38,727 bases of DNA from Paucilactobacillus nenjiangensis (GCF_005405445.1 NZ_BJEB01000013.1:1-38727), one strand, 5' to 3'; positions 25,130 through 33,574 are shown, numbered from the stretch's first letter. Made by a program: numbers and translations. Notes: a model not told the origin generated them from the letters alone.

Positions 25130-26053
25130 CTATTTCAGGATAGTCGGTTTATGACTAAAACGAGCTAATTTTTCGGTTGGGATGGTTTGCAAAAAGGTTG
25201 TCGCTAAAATCAAACAAATTCCAAAAATTTCTGGTACTCCAAATCGGGCGCCTAAAAAGGCAACGCCAATCAAGGTGGCTGTTAACGGTTCAAACACCCC
25301 CAGCATCCCCGTGGTCGCAGGTGACAAATAATTTAAACTGGCGACATAAAACAGATAGGCAAGCATCGTGCCAAACACAGTCACATAAAAGATAGCTGCA
25401 AACACTGGCACAGTAATTTTGGGCGTTGCTAATGATAATGAGCCGGGTAACATCACAATCCCAGCAAATAACATCGCCCAACCAATCGCCAACTTCGTAT
25501 CGTATTCCTTTAACAGTTTTCGCGGCAGCAAGGTATAAAATGCTGCCCCTAGTCCGGATAAGACACCCCAAATGGCTCCCATCGGCGTAATCGCCAACGA
25601 GTTAAGATGACCGTGGGTAATTAAGAAAAAAGTTCCCGCAACGGCAAAAATTACCGAAATCACGTCGAGCCGGCGTGGGAGCTGCCAAGCTCGCAGCGCT
25701 AAATAAACAATGATAAAGACCGTTCCAGACATTTGCATGATTGTGGCCGTTGGTGCATTGGTTTCTGCGACCGCCGAAAAATAGGTGTATTGAGAGACCA
25801 ACACCCCAGCGAGGCCAAACACTAATAAATTAATAATCGTGTGCGGACTTTTCCACACTGCCATCGTCTTTTTAGGCTCGGTCACTAAGCACCAAAACAG
25901 TAACAGAATACCCGAGCCAAACAGGCGAATTGTCACTAACCATTGTGGCGTGACATTTGGAACTGAAAATAAATATTCGGCGACATTTCCCGAAATGCCC
26001 CACATAATTGGTCCAATGATTGCTAATAAAATCCCTTTTCTCTTATTTGACAC
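25130..26053 (-). CDS. EamA-family drug/metabolite transporter
   Basis: A 307-residue inner-membrane protein with about ten membrane segments in two EamA repeats (the first around GPIMWGISGNVAEYLF, the second around GAIWGVLSGLGAAFYTLLPR). Members export amino acids or metabolites. The GTG start at 26053 lies 8 nt after GGAGG. It directly follows the MarR-type regulator (19 nt), so it is probably auto-regulated by that protein together with the divergent LysE-type exporter. Confidence 0.88.
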   Translation of the reverse strand: MSNKRKGILLAIIGPIMWGISGNVAEYLFSVPNVTPQWLVTIRLFGSGILLLFWCLVTEPKKTMAVWKSPHTIINLLVFGLAGVLVSQYTYFSAVAETNAPTATIMQMSGTVFIIVYLALRAWQLPRRLDVISVIFAVAGTFFLITHGHLNSLAITPMGAIWGVLSGLGAAFYTLLPRKLLKEYDTKLAIGWAMLFAGIVMLPGSLSLATPKITVPVFAAIFYVTVFGTMLAYLFYVASLNYLSPATTGMLGVFEPLTATLIGVAFLGARFGVPEIFGICLILATTFLQTIPTEKLARFSHKPTILK

Positions 26054-26072
26054 ATGCACGACCTCCAAAGAA

Positions 26073-26474
26073 TTAAATATTTAACTTATCGAGTAATTTT
26101 GCTAACTGATTACGTTCTGTCGTTGATAAATTTTTGAGTAATACATCTGAAGATTGTTGTTCATAGTCGTGTAACTGTGGATACAGCTCTTTGGCTTTGG
26201 TCGTTGGAAAAACACGTTTAATTTTTAAATTTTGTTGATCATTTTTCAGTTCTAAATAGCCTAATTTCACAAGTTTTTGGACGGTTCGAAAGCTCGTCGT
26301 GCGATCAATTTGCAAGCTATCCGCCAATTCACCCAAAAACATCCCTGGCTGTTCCACCGTACGAATTAAATAAATGAATAAATTATTATTCAGTCCTAAC
26401 GGTTTAAAGGTTTCGTTAGAGACAGTCTGAATTGAACGGGTGGCGGCTCCAATGGTTCGAATGATTTTAAACAT
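26073..26474 (-). CDS. MarR-family transcriptional regulator
   Basis: A 133-residue winged-helix regulator. The recognition region FLGELADSLQIDRTTSFRTVQKLVKLGYLEL matches MarR proteins, followed by a wing with KIKRVFPTTKA and a C-terminal dimer helix. Two identical palindromes in the divergent region are its probable operators, one overlapping its own -10. It is co-transcribed with the EamA exporter. It probably senses a small molecule exported by its neighbours. Confidence 0.9.
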   Translation of the reverse strand: MFKIIRTIGAATRSIQTVSNETFKPLGLNNNLFIYLIRTVEQPGMFLGELADSLQIDRTTSFRTVQKLVKLGYLELKNDQQNLKIKRVFPTTKAKELYPQLHDYEQQSSDVLLKNLSTTERNQLAKLLDKLNI

Positions 26475-26490
26475 TTAATTAACTCCTTTC

Positions 26491-26504
26491 ATTGCAAATG
26501 CAAT
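26491..26504. promoter_or_regulatory. Probable MarR operator 1
   Basis: ATTGCA-AA-TGCAAT, a perfect 6-2-6 palindrome. It overlaps the extended -10 (TGG then TATAAT, 26508-26503) reading toward the marR gene. Confidence 0.75.
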
Positions 26505-26535
26505 TATACCACGTTAGAATATCGATTAATATATT

Positions 26536-26549
26536 ATTGCAAATGCAAT
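26536..26549. promoter_or_regulatory. Probable MarR operator 2
   Basis: An identical ATTGCA-AA-TGCAAT palindrome 45 bp from the first, 21 bp before the LysE-type start codon. Its placement fits repression of the divergent exporter gene. Confidence 0.75.
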
Positions 26550-26570
26550 TAAATTAGAGAGGTAATACAT

Positions 26571-27132
26571 ATGACTGGATTCTTAGCGTTCATCACCGTC
26601 ATGTCATTCAAAACGGGTCCCAACACCATTATGGCTATGTCGGAAGGACAACAAAAGGGCTTTCGTAAAGGCCTGGTATTCAACTCGGGCATTTTATTCG
26701 GCCTCATTATCATTGGCGGGGTTATTTCACTGTTTGCATCCATTTTTTCAACAATACGAATCGGTCGTCTTTGGCTTAAAAATTATCGGTTCGCTCTATC
26801 TACTTTACTTGGCCTATCACGTGTTAATTTCTCACCCCGATAGTGCCGCTGCAGCTGGGCAGCATCCTTTTATGACCGGTGCCCTGTTGCAAGCCACTAA
26901 TATCAAGTGTTATCTCTACTTTGTAACGGGGATGAGCACTTTTGCCGTCGCTGGTCTCTGGGGGACCGTCCCAATGAAATTCACGATCATGATTTTATTT
27001 GGCATTGTTGGTACTTTGACTTGGACGTTAGCCGGACAATTAATCCAAAATTTTTATAGCGCCCATTACCGTGGCATTAATCTAATTGTCTCAGCATTAT
27101 TAGTCTTTAGTGCTTATGATTTATGGAGATAA
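26571..27132 (+). pseudogene. LysE/RhtB-type amino-acid exporter, frameshifted
   Basis: The first frame gives FLAFITVMSFKTGPNTIMAM and three membrane-like stretches up to SLFASIF. The homology then jumps by one base to QQYESVVFGLKIIGSLYLLY and runs to a normal end (FSAYDLWR). The switch lies at a T6 run, 26743-26748; removing one T restores a 186-residue protein of normal length. The ribosome site (GAGAGG) and ATG are good. It is either a recent knock-out, a phase-variable tract or a sequence error. Confidence 0.85.
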
Positions 27133-27149
27133 ATAGTTCAACCCACCTC

Positions 27150-28385
27150 TTAAAAGTGAGTGTGGACTTGCTTAGGTTCAGTTTCTACTAAAATCTTTCC
27201 TTTTCGGATTGAATATAAGACTTCTGCGTGTTCATTGAGAACATCGTAGAAGCTTTTTTGATTCATTAACAAACAGTTTGCATCTTTACCGACTTCAATC
27301 CCGTAACGGTCAGCGATGTGCAATGTCTTAGCGGCATTGTTCGTCACGAACTGGTATGCATTTTGAATATCATGATAGCCCATTAATTGACCGGCTAAAA
27401 TACCGATTTGGACTTGATCCAGCATGTTTCCATTTCCCATTGGGTACCATGGATCTTTAATATCATCTTCGCCAAACGACACGTTGATGCCCGCTTCAGA
27501 TAATTCTTTAATCCGGGTCATACTACGACGTTTTGGATAAGTATCAAAGCGTCCACCCAAATGTAAGTTAACTTCAGGATTGCAGACAAAGTTCACATTC
27601 GACAATTCCAACAAGCGGAACAACTTATAACAATAAGCATCGTCATAAGAACCCATCGCTGTAGTATGACTGGCAGTTACCTTATCGCCAAGTCCGGTTT
27701 CATAAGCTAACGTCGCTAATACTTCCAAGTTACGTGAATTGGGATCATCAATCTCATCACAATGGACATCGATTAAGCGGTCATACTTTTCTGCCAGTCC
27801 AACAATAAATTTTAATGATTCAACCCCATAATCGCGGGTAAATTCAAAATGAGGGATCCCACCAATTACATCGACACCCATTTTGACGGCTTGTTCCATT
27901 AATTCTTTACCATGTGGAAATGATAAAATTCCAGATTGAGGAAAGGCGACTAATTGGAGCTCCGCATAATCTGCCACTTCATTCTTGACTTCTAACAAAG
28001 CCTCTAAGGCCGTTAAATTAGGATCAGTGACATCAACATGGCTGCGCACTACTTGAATTCCATTGGCGACTTGTTCGCGAATGGTTTCAATGGCGCGTTT
28101 TTTAACATCTTCTTTAGTGAGCGATTTGCGACGTTCTGTCCAAATGCGAATCCCGTCAAATAAAGTTCCAGATTCATTCCACTCCGGATCACCTGCCGTC
28201 CGGGTAGCATCCAAATGCACGTGAGAATCGATAAATGGAGACAGCAATAAGTTGCCTTGGCCTTCAATGACCTCTTCATTATCGTGTCGTTCCAGGTCAG
28301 TCGCTATTTGCGTAAATTTACCATTAATAATTCGAACATCTTGTGCGTCTTCTTCTGATTCAATATGAACATTTTTGATTAACAT
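27150..28385 (-). CDS. codA: Cytosine deaminase
   Basis: CodA deaminates cytosine to uracil for pyrimidine salvage. The 411-residue amidohydrolase has metal ligands in DSHVHLD (His55, His57), HCDEIDD, SHTTAMGS and the Asp in FGEDDIKDPWYPMGN. E. coli CodA has His where Glu occurs in FGEDD; the metal-binding Asp is kept. The ATG at 28385 follows AAGGAG by 8 nt. It has its own promoter although codB lies upstream on the same strand. Confidence 0.9.
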   Translation of the reverse strand: MLIKNVHIESEEDAQDVRIINGKFTQIATDLERHDNEEVIEGQGNLLLSPFIDSHVHLDATRTAGDPEWNESGTLFDGIRIWTERRKSLTKEDVKKRAIETIREQVANGIQVVRSHVDVTDPNLTALEALLEVKNEVADYAELQLVAFPQSGILSFPHGKELMEQAVKMGVDVIGGIPHFEFTRDYGVESLKFIVGLAEKYDRLIDVHCDEIDDPNSRNLEVLATLAYETGLGDKVTASHTTAMGSYDDAYCYKLFRLLELSNVNFVCNPEVNLHLGGRFDTYPKRRSMTRIKELSEAGINVSFGEDDIKDPWYPMGNGNMLDQVQIGILAGQLMGYHDIQNAYQFVTNNAAKTLHIADRYGIEVGKDANCLLMNQKSFYDVLNEHAEVLYSIRKGKILVETEPKQVHTHF

Positions 28386-28417
28386 CACAATCGCTCCTTA
28401 TCGTTATTGTTATCTCT

Positions 28418-28446
28418 ACAATACAAGTTCAGTATTTTAAGTGCAA
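28418..28446 (-). promoter_or_regulatory. Sigma-A promoter for codA
   Basis: TTGCAC at 28446-28441, a 17-bp spacer and TATTGT at 28423-28418 lie after both upstream terminators, so codA can be transcribed independently of codB. Confidence 0.7.
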
Positions 28447-28466
28447 ACATAATTTTAACTGGACGC

Positions 28467-28504
28467 AAAAAAGCCAGTCCACAATCAAACTGATTGCAAA
28501 CTGG
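28467..28504 (-). terminator. Second intrinsic terminator in the codB-codA spacer
   Basis: A 14-bp stem (CCAGTTTGCAATCA / TGATTGTGGACTGG, with G-U pairs) and a 3-base loop end in a T6 tract on the minus strand. Confidence 0.8.
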
Positions 28505-28506
28505 TT

Positions 28507-28641
28507 ATACCAATTGAAAAACTAAAAAAACTAGACCAGCCCGGGTAAGCCGATCTAGTTCTAGGAGTAGGATTGTAGCTGCTCTCCAGCTACTGTTTTC
28601 ATTACTTTGGAGGAGTAAATGAAAAGAGGTTTAATTGGTAT
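28507..28641. other. Folded intergenic element between codB and codA
   Basis: Outer arms ATACCAATT (28507-28515) and AATTGGTAT (28633-28641) enclose three hairpins. They are AACTAGA/TCTAGTT extended to about 13 bp (28529-28560), GTAGCTG/CAGCTAC (28575-28593) and TTTTCATTACT / AGTAAATGAAAA (28596-28625). The arrangement is a closed multi-branch fold. On the minus strand the first hairpin is followed by T7 and is an intrinsic terminator. No known riboswitch was recognised. It could be a small RNA, an attenuator for codB/codA, or a miniature mobile element. Confidence 0.55.
28524..28560 (-). terminator. First intrinsic terminator after codB
   Basis: A perfect helix of about 13 bp (AACTAGATCGGCT / GGCTGGTCTAGTT, with G-U pairs) ends in T7 on the minus strand. 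It is part of the folded element at 28507-28641. Confidence 0.8.
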
Positions 28642-28687
28642 GTTGACTACTATAATCACATCGTGTGAAGAAAGTATGAAGTATTAG
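28619..28687 (+). CDS. Candidate 22-codon small ORF
   Basis: ATG at 28619 follows a near-perfect GGAGGAG site. That site lies exactly in the 7-base loop of the hairpin at 28596-28625, and the start codon lies in its right arm. The frame begins MKRGLIGMLTTIITSCEE and ends TAG at 28687. No promoter or homology is evident and it is antisense to the codB-codA spacer. It may be chance. Confidence 0.25.
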   Translation: MKRGLIGMLTTIITSCEESMKY

Positions 28688-28741
28688 ACATAAAAATAAG
28701 AAATATTGTTTAAGTATCATCAAGGCCATCAATCAACAACG

Positions 28742-30115
28742 TTATTGCGGATTGGTGACAGGTTTGTTAAACAGTTTCATCAGAATATAATAGACGATGC
28801 CAATCACTAACATATTAGGATAAGCCGCACCGACTGTGGCTTGCATCCAATCGACTTTTTGCATTCCCATATAAGAGAATACCCCGATAATCCAGCTAAC
28901 ATAAGCAATCCAACTAATCCCGTGCGCATACCAAAATTTACCACCGGCAGAAGCTAAATCAGTTAGGGAATAATTGCCGCGGTTGATAATGAAGAAATCA
29001 ACCACCATAATCGCAATCCAAGGTCCGAGAATCATGCCCAGGACATCTAAGAAGGTCACGAAAGTATCTAAAAAACTACCGACTAACATGGGCACGATGG
29101 TCACCAATGTGGCTAAAATGGTCACAATCCACAGGGACGGTTTTAATTTGATTTTTGGAAACATATTGTTTAATGCAGAGCCAGCTGCCTGCAGATTAAC
29201 AGCGTTGGCGGTCATACTCGTTAAGATAATTACCAGCATCGCAATTGCTCCTAGGCCTAGTTTAGAGGCAATCGTGCTGGGATCTGAATTGTTTGCATCG
29301 TAAACCCCGCTACTGATGGCAATCGCAATCGTGGCAAAAATACCGACAAAGGCAAACCAGAATACCCCAATCATCGCACCTAAAAATGGGGCCGTCGTAG
29401 CAGTTGATTTTTTATTCGTAAAACGCGTAAAGTCGGCCCCAGCAGTGACCCAAGCTAAGTTAAAAGCAGCAAGTGTGTCGAGTGCGGTTCCAAATGACAT
29501 CTTCGATTTGGCTGGCACTTGCCAATGAGCAATATCGGCAAAGGAAACCTGCTTAAAGACTGCAATCGATTCCCAAATCACGAAAATAAAGACAATAATC
29601 ATCCCGACGCGTTCAATCATTTGAATCGATTTCTGACCTGCGGAAACACTAATTAAATGTAAAACACTCATGATACCAATACCGAATAAGAGTCCCCATT
29701 GGCCACCGGGTTTTCCGTAAACCGGCCAACCAAATATTTCATTACATAAATACGAGACTGAGGTCGCCGCAATAAAAGTATTCACGGCCGTCCAGCCAAT
29801 AAATTGAATCAAATTAACAATTGAAGGTCCGATGCTACCGCGTAAGCCAAAAGCGGCCCGTGAGACAACCGTCGTCGAAACCCCGGTTTTGTAGCCCATG
29901 TAGCCGACTAATGATAAAAAGACATAGGCGATGGCTGAACCAACAATCAAGGCTTCAACGCCTCCAATTAGTCCACAGGCGGCAATCACCCCACCAATAA
30001 ACCAGGTCCCGTTATTCGCATTCGCCCCTACCCAAGTGGCAAACATATCCCAATAATTCATCCGCCGATTTTGCGGTGCGATACTATCCAATTGATATTG
30101 TTTTTTCTCTTTCAT
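28742..30115 (-). CDS. codB: Cytosine permease
   Basis: A 457-residue membrane transporter of the NCS1 (nucleobase:cation symporter) family with about twelve membrane segments. Early motifs NRRMNYWDMFATWVGANAN and GYKTGVSTTVVSRAAFGLRG and the central WVTAGADFTRF are characteristic. Proximity to codA makes cytosine the likely substrate. The start ATG follows GGGAG. Two terminators and a 353-bp spacer separate it from codA. Confidence 0.9.
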   Translation of the reverse strand: MKEKKQYQLDSIAPQNRRMNYWDMFATWVGANANNGTWFIGGVIAACGLIGGVEALIVGSAIAYVFLSLVGYMGYKTGVSTTVVSRAAFGLRGSIGPSIVNLIQFIGWTAVNTFIAATSVSYLCNEIFGWPVYGKPGGQWGLLFGIGIMSVLHLISVSAGQKSIQMIERVGMIIVFIFVIWESIAVFKQVSFADIAHWQVPAKSKMSFGTALDTLAAFNLAWVTAGADFTRFTNKKSTATTAPFLGAMIGVFWFAFVGIFATIAIAISSGVYDANNSDPSTIASKLGLGAIAMLVIILTSMTANAVNLQAAGSALNNMFPKIKLKPSLWIVTILATLVTIVPMLVGSFLDTFVTFLDVLGMILGPWIAIMVVDFFIINRGNYSLTDLASAGGKFWYAHGISWIAYVSWIIGVFSYMGMQKVDWMQATVGAAYPNMLVIGIVYYILMKLFNKPVTNPQ

Positions 30116-30241
30116 CTTGTTCTCCCATCTTCTCTGCGCTAGTTACATCATATAATAAAAAGCTTGCAAACAATAGCCTTGAAATTTTTTCATCTCTATC
30201 TTAGCAAGTTTTTGCTAGGCAAAACGAAATAATTCGTTTTA

Positions 30242-30270
30242 TTTCCACCAAAATTTTAAACTGGTATACT
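30242..30270 (+). promoter_or_regulatory. Promoter for the PgpA-like gene
   Basis: TTTCCA, a 17-bp spacer and an extended -10 (TGG then TATACT, 30265-30270) lie 34 bp before the start codon. Confidence 0.6.
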
Positions 30271-30304
30271 TATTTTGAATGTTCCACGAAAGAAGGTTAT
30301 TTAA

Positions 30305-30799
30305 ATGCAAGATGATAAAAAGTATCCAGATACGAAAGCCTTTGATTACGTCGTTAACGAACTGGATAAAAAAGGCGTGACACTTCGATCAATTGCTGAA
30401 ATCACTTATGAACTACAGCATGGTTTCTTACCTGACGTCACGATTGAAAAATTTGAAGAAGTCACGATTAATGTGATGCATAAACGCGAATTACTCAACA
30501 ATGTGATGGTTGGACTTTACTTAGATAAAATGGCCAATCAAGGCCAGTTAGATGAACCACTGCAAACGATTGTGTCACATGACATGGGTGTGTTCGGTGT
30601 CGATGAAACGCTAGCACTGCAAATTGCTAATATGTATGGTGCCATCGGAATTACCAACTTTGGTTATGTCGATCGCATTAAACCGGGGATTATCGGTAAA
30701 CTTGATACTTCCCTTAACGATGTAAACACCTTTATTGATGATATTGTTGGTGCCATTGCTGCCGCCGTGGCGGGTAAATTGGCCCATGAATATAGTTAG
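30305..30799 (+). CDS. Phosphatidylglycerophosphatase A-like protein
   Basis: A 164-residue protein of the PgpA/YutG family. In E. coli PgpA dephosphorylates phosphatidylglycerol phosphate. This is the soluble Gram-positive form, with the conserved blocks VTLRSIAEITYELQHGFLP, VMHKRELLNNVMVGLYLD, DMGVFGVDETLA and YVDRIKPGIIGKLD. It lacks the membrane segments of E. coli PgpA, so its substrate in this group is not established. It is a single gene with its own promoter and terminator. Confidence 0.85.
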   Translation: MQDDKKYPDTKAFDYVVNELDKKGVTLRSIAEITYELQHGFLPDVTIEKFEEVTINVMHKRELLNNVMVGLYLDKMANQGQLDEPLQTIVSHDMGVFGVDETLALQIANMYGAIGITNFGYVDRIKPGIIGKLDTSLNDVNTFIDDIVGAIAAAVAGKLAHEYS

Positions 30800-30808
30800 C
30801 AACCTTAA

Positions 30809-30845
30809 AAGCGAGAAACCGGTGAACTGGTTTCTCGCTTTTTCT
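30809..30845 (+). terminator. Intrinsic terminator after the PgpA-like gene
   Basis: A 12-bp perfect stem AAGCGAGAAACC / GGTTTCTCGCTT with an 8-base loop is followed by TTTCTTCC. Confidence 0.85.
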
Positions 30846-30907
30846 TCCTTCATTTTAGCGCGATAAATGATACAATTTCTGTAACAAGCGAATGGAGGAG
30901 TAATGTG

Positions 30908-31273
30908 ATGATTGATAAAATGCGTGTCATGATTTATGTAGACGATATAAACTTGAATCGAGATTTTTGGCAAACCAACTTCAACGCTGAAATCACTGAT
31001 GTTCTAGATCTGCCTGGTGGCTATACCGGTATTACCTTATCATTGAACCGGGACATTGAGCTGGGCATCTTTCCCCGTGACTTCGTCAAAGAATATTCAC
31101 CGGAAGTCGCCGACAATGTTCCCTCGTTGATGCTTTTTACTGATAATTTTAAACAGATTAGAAGTCGCTTGGATAATCCGGGCGAAATCATGGTTCAAGC
31201 GGGCTTAATTTCTTGTAACTTTGCCGACCCAGATGGTAATTATTTTGTGTTAGCCAAAAAACAGGCGAAATGA
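30908..31273 (+). CDS. VOC superfamily (glyoxalase/bleomycin-resistance type) protein
   Basis: A 121-residue single-repeat vicinal-oxygen-chelate fold protein with MRVMIYVDDINLNRDFWQTNF at the start and CNFADPDGNYFVLAKK at the end. It would act as a dimer. The ligand is unknown; many such proteins in lactobacilli are uncharacterised. The ATG at 30908 is 7 nt from GGAGGAG; a GTG at 30905 is possible. An extended -10 (TGA then TACAAT) lies about 30 bp upstream. Confidence 0.8.
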   Translation: MIDKMRVMIYVDDINLNRDFWQTNFNAEITDVLDLPGGYTGITLSLNRDIELGIFPRDFVKEYSPEVADNVPSLMLFTDNFKQIRSRLDNPGEIMVQAGLISCNFADPDGNYFVLAKKQAK

Positions 31274-31292
31274 AAGTCATTTCGTCCGTCAA

Positions 31293-32234
31293 TTAAGTCA
31301 ATTTAATCAGAATCACACCAATAATCATGATAATGAGCCCGATAATTTGTGCCAAGACTACAGGATTTTTCTTCGCTCCCAACAAGCCAAAGCTATCGAC
31401 TAAAATGCCACCGATCATTTGACCAAACAAGGCAATGACTACGGCGGCGCCCGTACCTAGCACTGGAACTAAATAAACGGTCCCCAAGACATAAGTCCCA
31501 CCGATTACGCCACCCAGCCAAACCCACCAAGCTTTACCTGGTCCAATTGCCAACGTAATTTGTTTGTACCCACGTTCTTTGATACCCACCAAGACAATTA
31601 AGATTACTGAACCGAGGAGAAATGAAATAAACGAGGCATGAATCGAAGAATCCAGTACCGTGCCCAGGTGTCCATTGATGGCAATTTGAGTCGCTGAAAT
31701 CATTCCGGCGAGTACACCCACTAAGCGCCAGAACCAGACTTCCTTGACATGCGTTTTTTCGCCTTCAATTGTGTTTTTCTTTTCCAATTGATCTGGCAAC
31801 ACAATCGTGACGTACAAGCCTGCCACCAAGATAATGGTCCCGACTAATCTGGTTAATCCAAATGGGTGCACCGCTGATGCAAACCAGCCGAAATTATCGA
31901 TTAACATGCTCATAATAATTTGGCCCGAAATCGGCATGATAACTGTTTGAACTCCACCTAATTTCGGAAATAATAAGATATTGCTCGTTAAGTAAAAGAC
32001 TCCGAGGAGCCCACCGAGCCAAATCCACCATGGATTATCGCTAAAAGTCGTGGCCGACACGAACAGTGATTTGCCACTAATCAAGGTCATAACCGCCAAA
32101 TAAATCGTGCCAACCGTAAATGAAATCATTGATGAAGTAAATGGTGATTGCACAAATGTGCGCAGTTTTGAGTTAATCGCTGTTTGCATAGGCAAAATAA
32201 TCCCAATAAACAGGCCAATAAAAATTGCTAACAT
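31293..32234 (-). CDS. DMT-superfamily transporter with two DUF606 (YdcZ-type) repeats
   Basis: A 313-residue membrane protein with about ten segments. The two halves repeat the same pattern: QTAINSKLRTFVQSPFTSSMISF in the first and QIAINGHLGTVLDSSIHASFISF in the second, each followed by a WWxWLGG block. Many relatives are single-domain proteins encoded as pairs; this is the fused form. The substrate is unknown. It is divergent from a MerR regulator that probably controls it. Confidence 0.85.
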   Translation of the reverse strand: MLAIFIGLFIGIILPMQTAINSKLRTFVQSPFTSSMISFTVGTIYLAVMTLISGKSLFVSATTFSDNPWWIWLGGLLGVFYLTSNILLFPKLGGVQTVIMPISGQIIMSMLIDNFGWFASAVHPFGLTRLVGTIILVAGLYVTIVLPDQLEKKNTIEGEKTHVKEVWFWRLVGVLAGMISATQIAINGHLGTVLDSSIHASFISFLLGSVILIVLVGIKERGYKQITLAIGPGKAWWVWLGGVIGGTYVLGTVYLVPVLGTGAAVVIALFGQMIGGILVDSFGLLGAKKNPVVLAQIIGLIIMIIGVILIKLT

Positions 32235-32286
32235 AATGTTCCTCCGTATCTCTGTACTTATTTTATAACAAAAAGTACTCTATCAC

Positions 32287-32302
32287 CTAAAGTTAACTTC
32301 AG
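32287..32302. promoter_or_regulatory. Probable MerR operator
   Basis: CTAAAGTTAACTTCAG is palindromic except for one base pair and lies between the divergent merR and DUF606 genes. A second inverted repeat, GTACTT (32254-32259) with AAGTAC (32273-32278), lies next to it, flanking a TATAAA (-10 toward the transporter). Confidence 0.5.
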
Positions 32303-32326
32303 CTCAAGCAAAAAGGAGAATTAATT

Positions 32327-32803
32327 TTGAAAACTTTCACTATTGGCCAAGTCGCCGAAAAAATTGGCGTCACCGTTGAAACAATTCGCTATTATGAACA
32401 TGAAGATTTGATTCCACCAGTCCGTCGCGATGAAGGTGGCCGGCGCGTTTTCACTGATGATGATATTAATCACATCCGCTTGGTCATTGAGATGAAGAAG
32501 GCTGACGTGCCACTAAAAGATATCGCCTACTTTGCCTCATGGCGTGGGGATGGCGACGATTCTTTAGAAGCCCGCTACGAATTTTTGGAAAAACACGAAT
32601 TAACGTCAGAAGCAGAAATCAAACAACTTGAAAAATCGCTTGCCTTTCTGCATTATAAGAAGTGGTATTACAAAACTGCAATTGAAGCTGGAACTGAAAA
32701 TATTCACTTACTGGATGGCACCCTCGAAGTATCCGAGGACACCCTTAATGAATATGCACAGCTCCTGAAAAACAGCGATGCGAAAACGTTAGGAAAACGA
32801 TAA
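32327..32803 (+). CDS. MerR-family transcriptional regulator
   Basis: A 158-residue regulator with an N-terminal MerR DNA-binding domain (FTIGQVAEKIGVTVETIRYYEHEDLIPP), the second motif GGRRVFTDDDINHIRLV and a coiled-coil dimerisation helix. The C-terminal region has no cysteine cluster, so a metal sensor is unlikely; such proteins often respond to aldehydes or general stress. Start is a TTG after AAAAGGAG. It is followed with no gap by a small membrane protein. Confidence 0.9.
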   Translation: MKTFTIGQVAEKIGVTVETIRYYEHEDLIPPVRRDEGGRRVFTDDDINHIRLVIEMKKADVPLKDIAYFASWRGDGDDSLEARYEFLEKHELTSEAEIKQLEKSLAFLHYKKWYYKTAIEAGTENIHLLDGTLEVSEDTLNEYAQLLKNSDAKTLGKR

Positions 32804-33082
32804 ATGAAAAAATATAAAAACGACGATTTACACACGATTGGCATTGGGGTCGCCCTCATCTCTGCAGCCCTCATCATTGGTCCATTAGTTCAAGTAATGT
32901 ACGGTCACAAGCTATCATTTTATTTCTTTGATGTCTTACACGGTTGGGCAGCCTTCGCGGCCTGTTTTGCCATCTTTTTAATTGGCCTGGCGATGACTTT
33001 TATGACTGAAAAAATCACGCCCAAACATCGTGATAAGAAAGAAACAAAAGAAACGACCGACGACAAAAATCAAGAAGAATAA
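32804..33082 (+). CDS. Small membrane protein, two membrane segments
   Basis: A 92-residue protein with two hydrophobic helices (GIGVALISAALIIGPLVQV and WAAFAACFAIFLIGLAMTF) and a highly charged C-terminal tail rich in Lys, Asp, Glu and Thr. No family recognised. Its ATG follows the merR stop codon directly, so it depends on the same mRNA and probably on translational coupling. Confidence 0.75.
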   Translation: MKKYKNDDLHTIGIGVALISAALIIGPLVQVMYGHKLSFYFFDVLHGWAAFAACFAIFLIGLAMTFMTEKITPKHRDKKETKETTDDKNQEE

Positions 33083-33099
33083 TTTACATTCTAAATACA

Positions 33100-33144
33100 A
33101 AAAGCATGTGTCCAAAATATTCATTTGGCCACATGCTTTTTCGT
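33100..33144. terminator. Bidirectional intrinsic terminator
   Basis: A 13-bp stem GCATGTGTCCAAA / TTTGGCCACATGC (one mismatch or wobble) has AAAAA on the left and TTTTT on the right. It ends the merR unit on the plus strand and the 33188 gene on the minus strand. Confidence 0.85.
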
Positions 33145-33187
33145 TATCTTTGTTATTACTCAGCGGATACCCGAGGGAATCGTCACT

Positions 33188-33556
33188 CTATTCTTTGTAT
33201 TGAGAGTTTTGACTGACAAAAGCTTGCCAATCTTCAGTATTCGCCTGGCTATCGGCTTGACGAGCTTCAGAATTAATTTTATAACGATAAAAGACCATTT
33301 CTAATCGTCCAATTTCGTCAAAATAATCATCCTCAAAATCATCAGGGTCCCCGATATCGTCCAAAACAAAGCGTTCTAGACGAAGGTCATAATCAAATTT
33401 ACGGCTTCTTCGAAATGGTTCAATTTCAATAAAATCGATTTCGTTAATCTCACGACGCTTCAAATCAGCAGTAATATCACCATTCTCAATTGCTGCTAAA
33501 AGTTCTCCAATCGTCAAACTCAATTGATTGGCATTAAACTTAATTATATCTTCCAC
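33188..33556 (-). CDS. Hypothetical acidic protein, 122 residues
   Basis: Not recognised. It is soluble and strongly acidic in the middle (DDIGDPDDFEDDYFDEIG), without membrane segments. The ATG is 18 nt after the HdeD-like gene, so the pair forms an operon ending at the shared terminator. No catalytic motif is visible. Confidence 0.7.
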   Translation of the reverse strand: MEDIIKFNANQLSLTIGELLAAIENGDITADLKRREINEIDFIEIEPFRRSRKFDYDLRLERFVLDDIGDPDDFEDDYFDEIGRLEMVFYRYKINSEARQADSQANTEDWQAFVSQNSQYKE

Positions 33557-33574
33557 TCCAGTACTCCCCCTTTA

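Noticed and set aside
26549-26743. Minus-strand ORF over the LysE-type gene
   Set aside because: Its sequence is the antisense of clear RhtB-type coding sequence.
26743-26748. Programmed ribosomal frameshifting in the LysE-type gene
   Set aside because: A plain T6 tract with no visible stimulatory structure, and the family is normally one frame; a simple indel is simpler.
28507-28641. TPP, purine, preQ1 or THF riboswitch before codA
   Set aside because: None of the conserved cores of these classes could be found on either strand.
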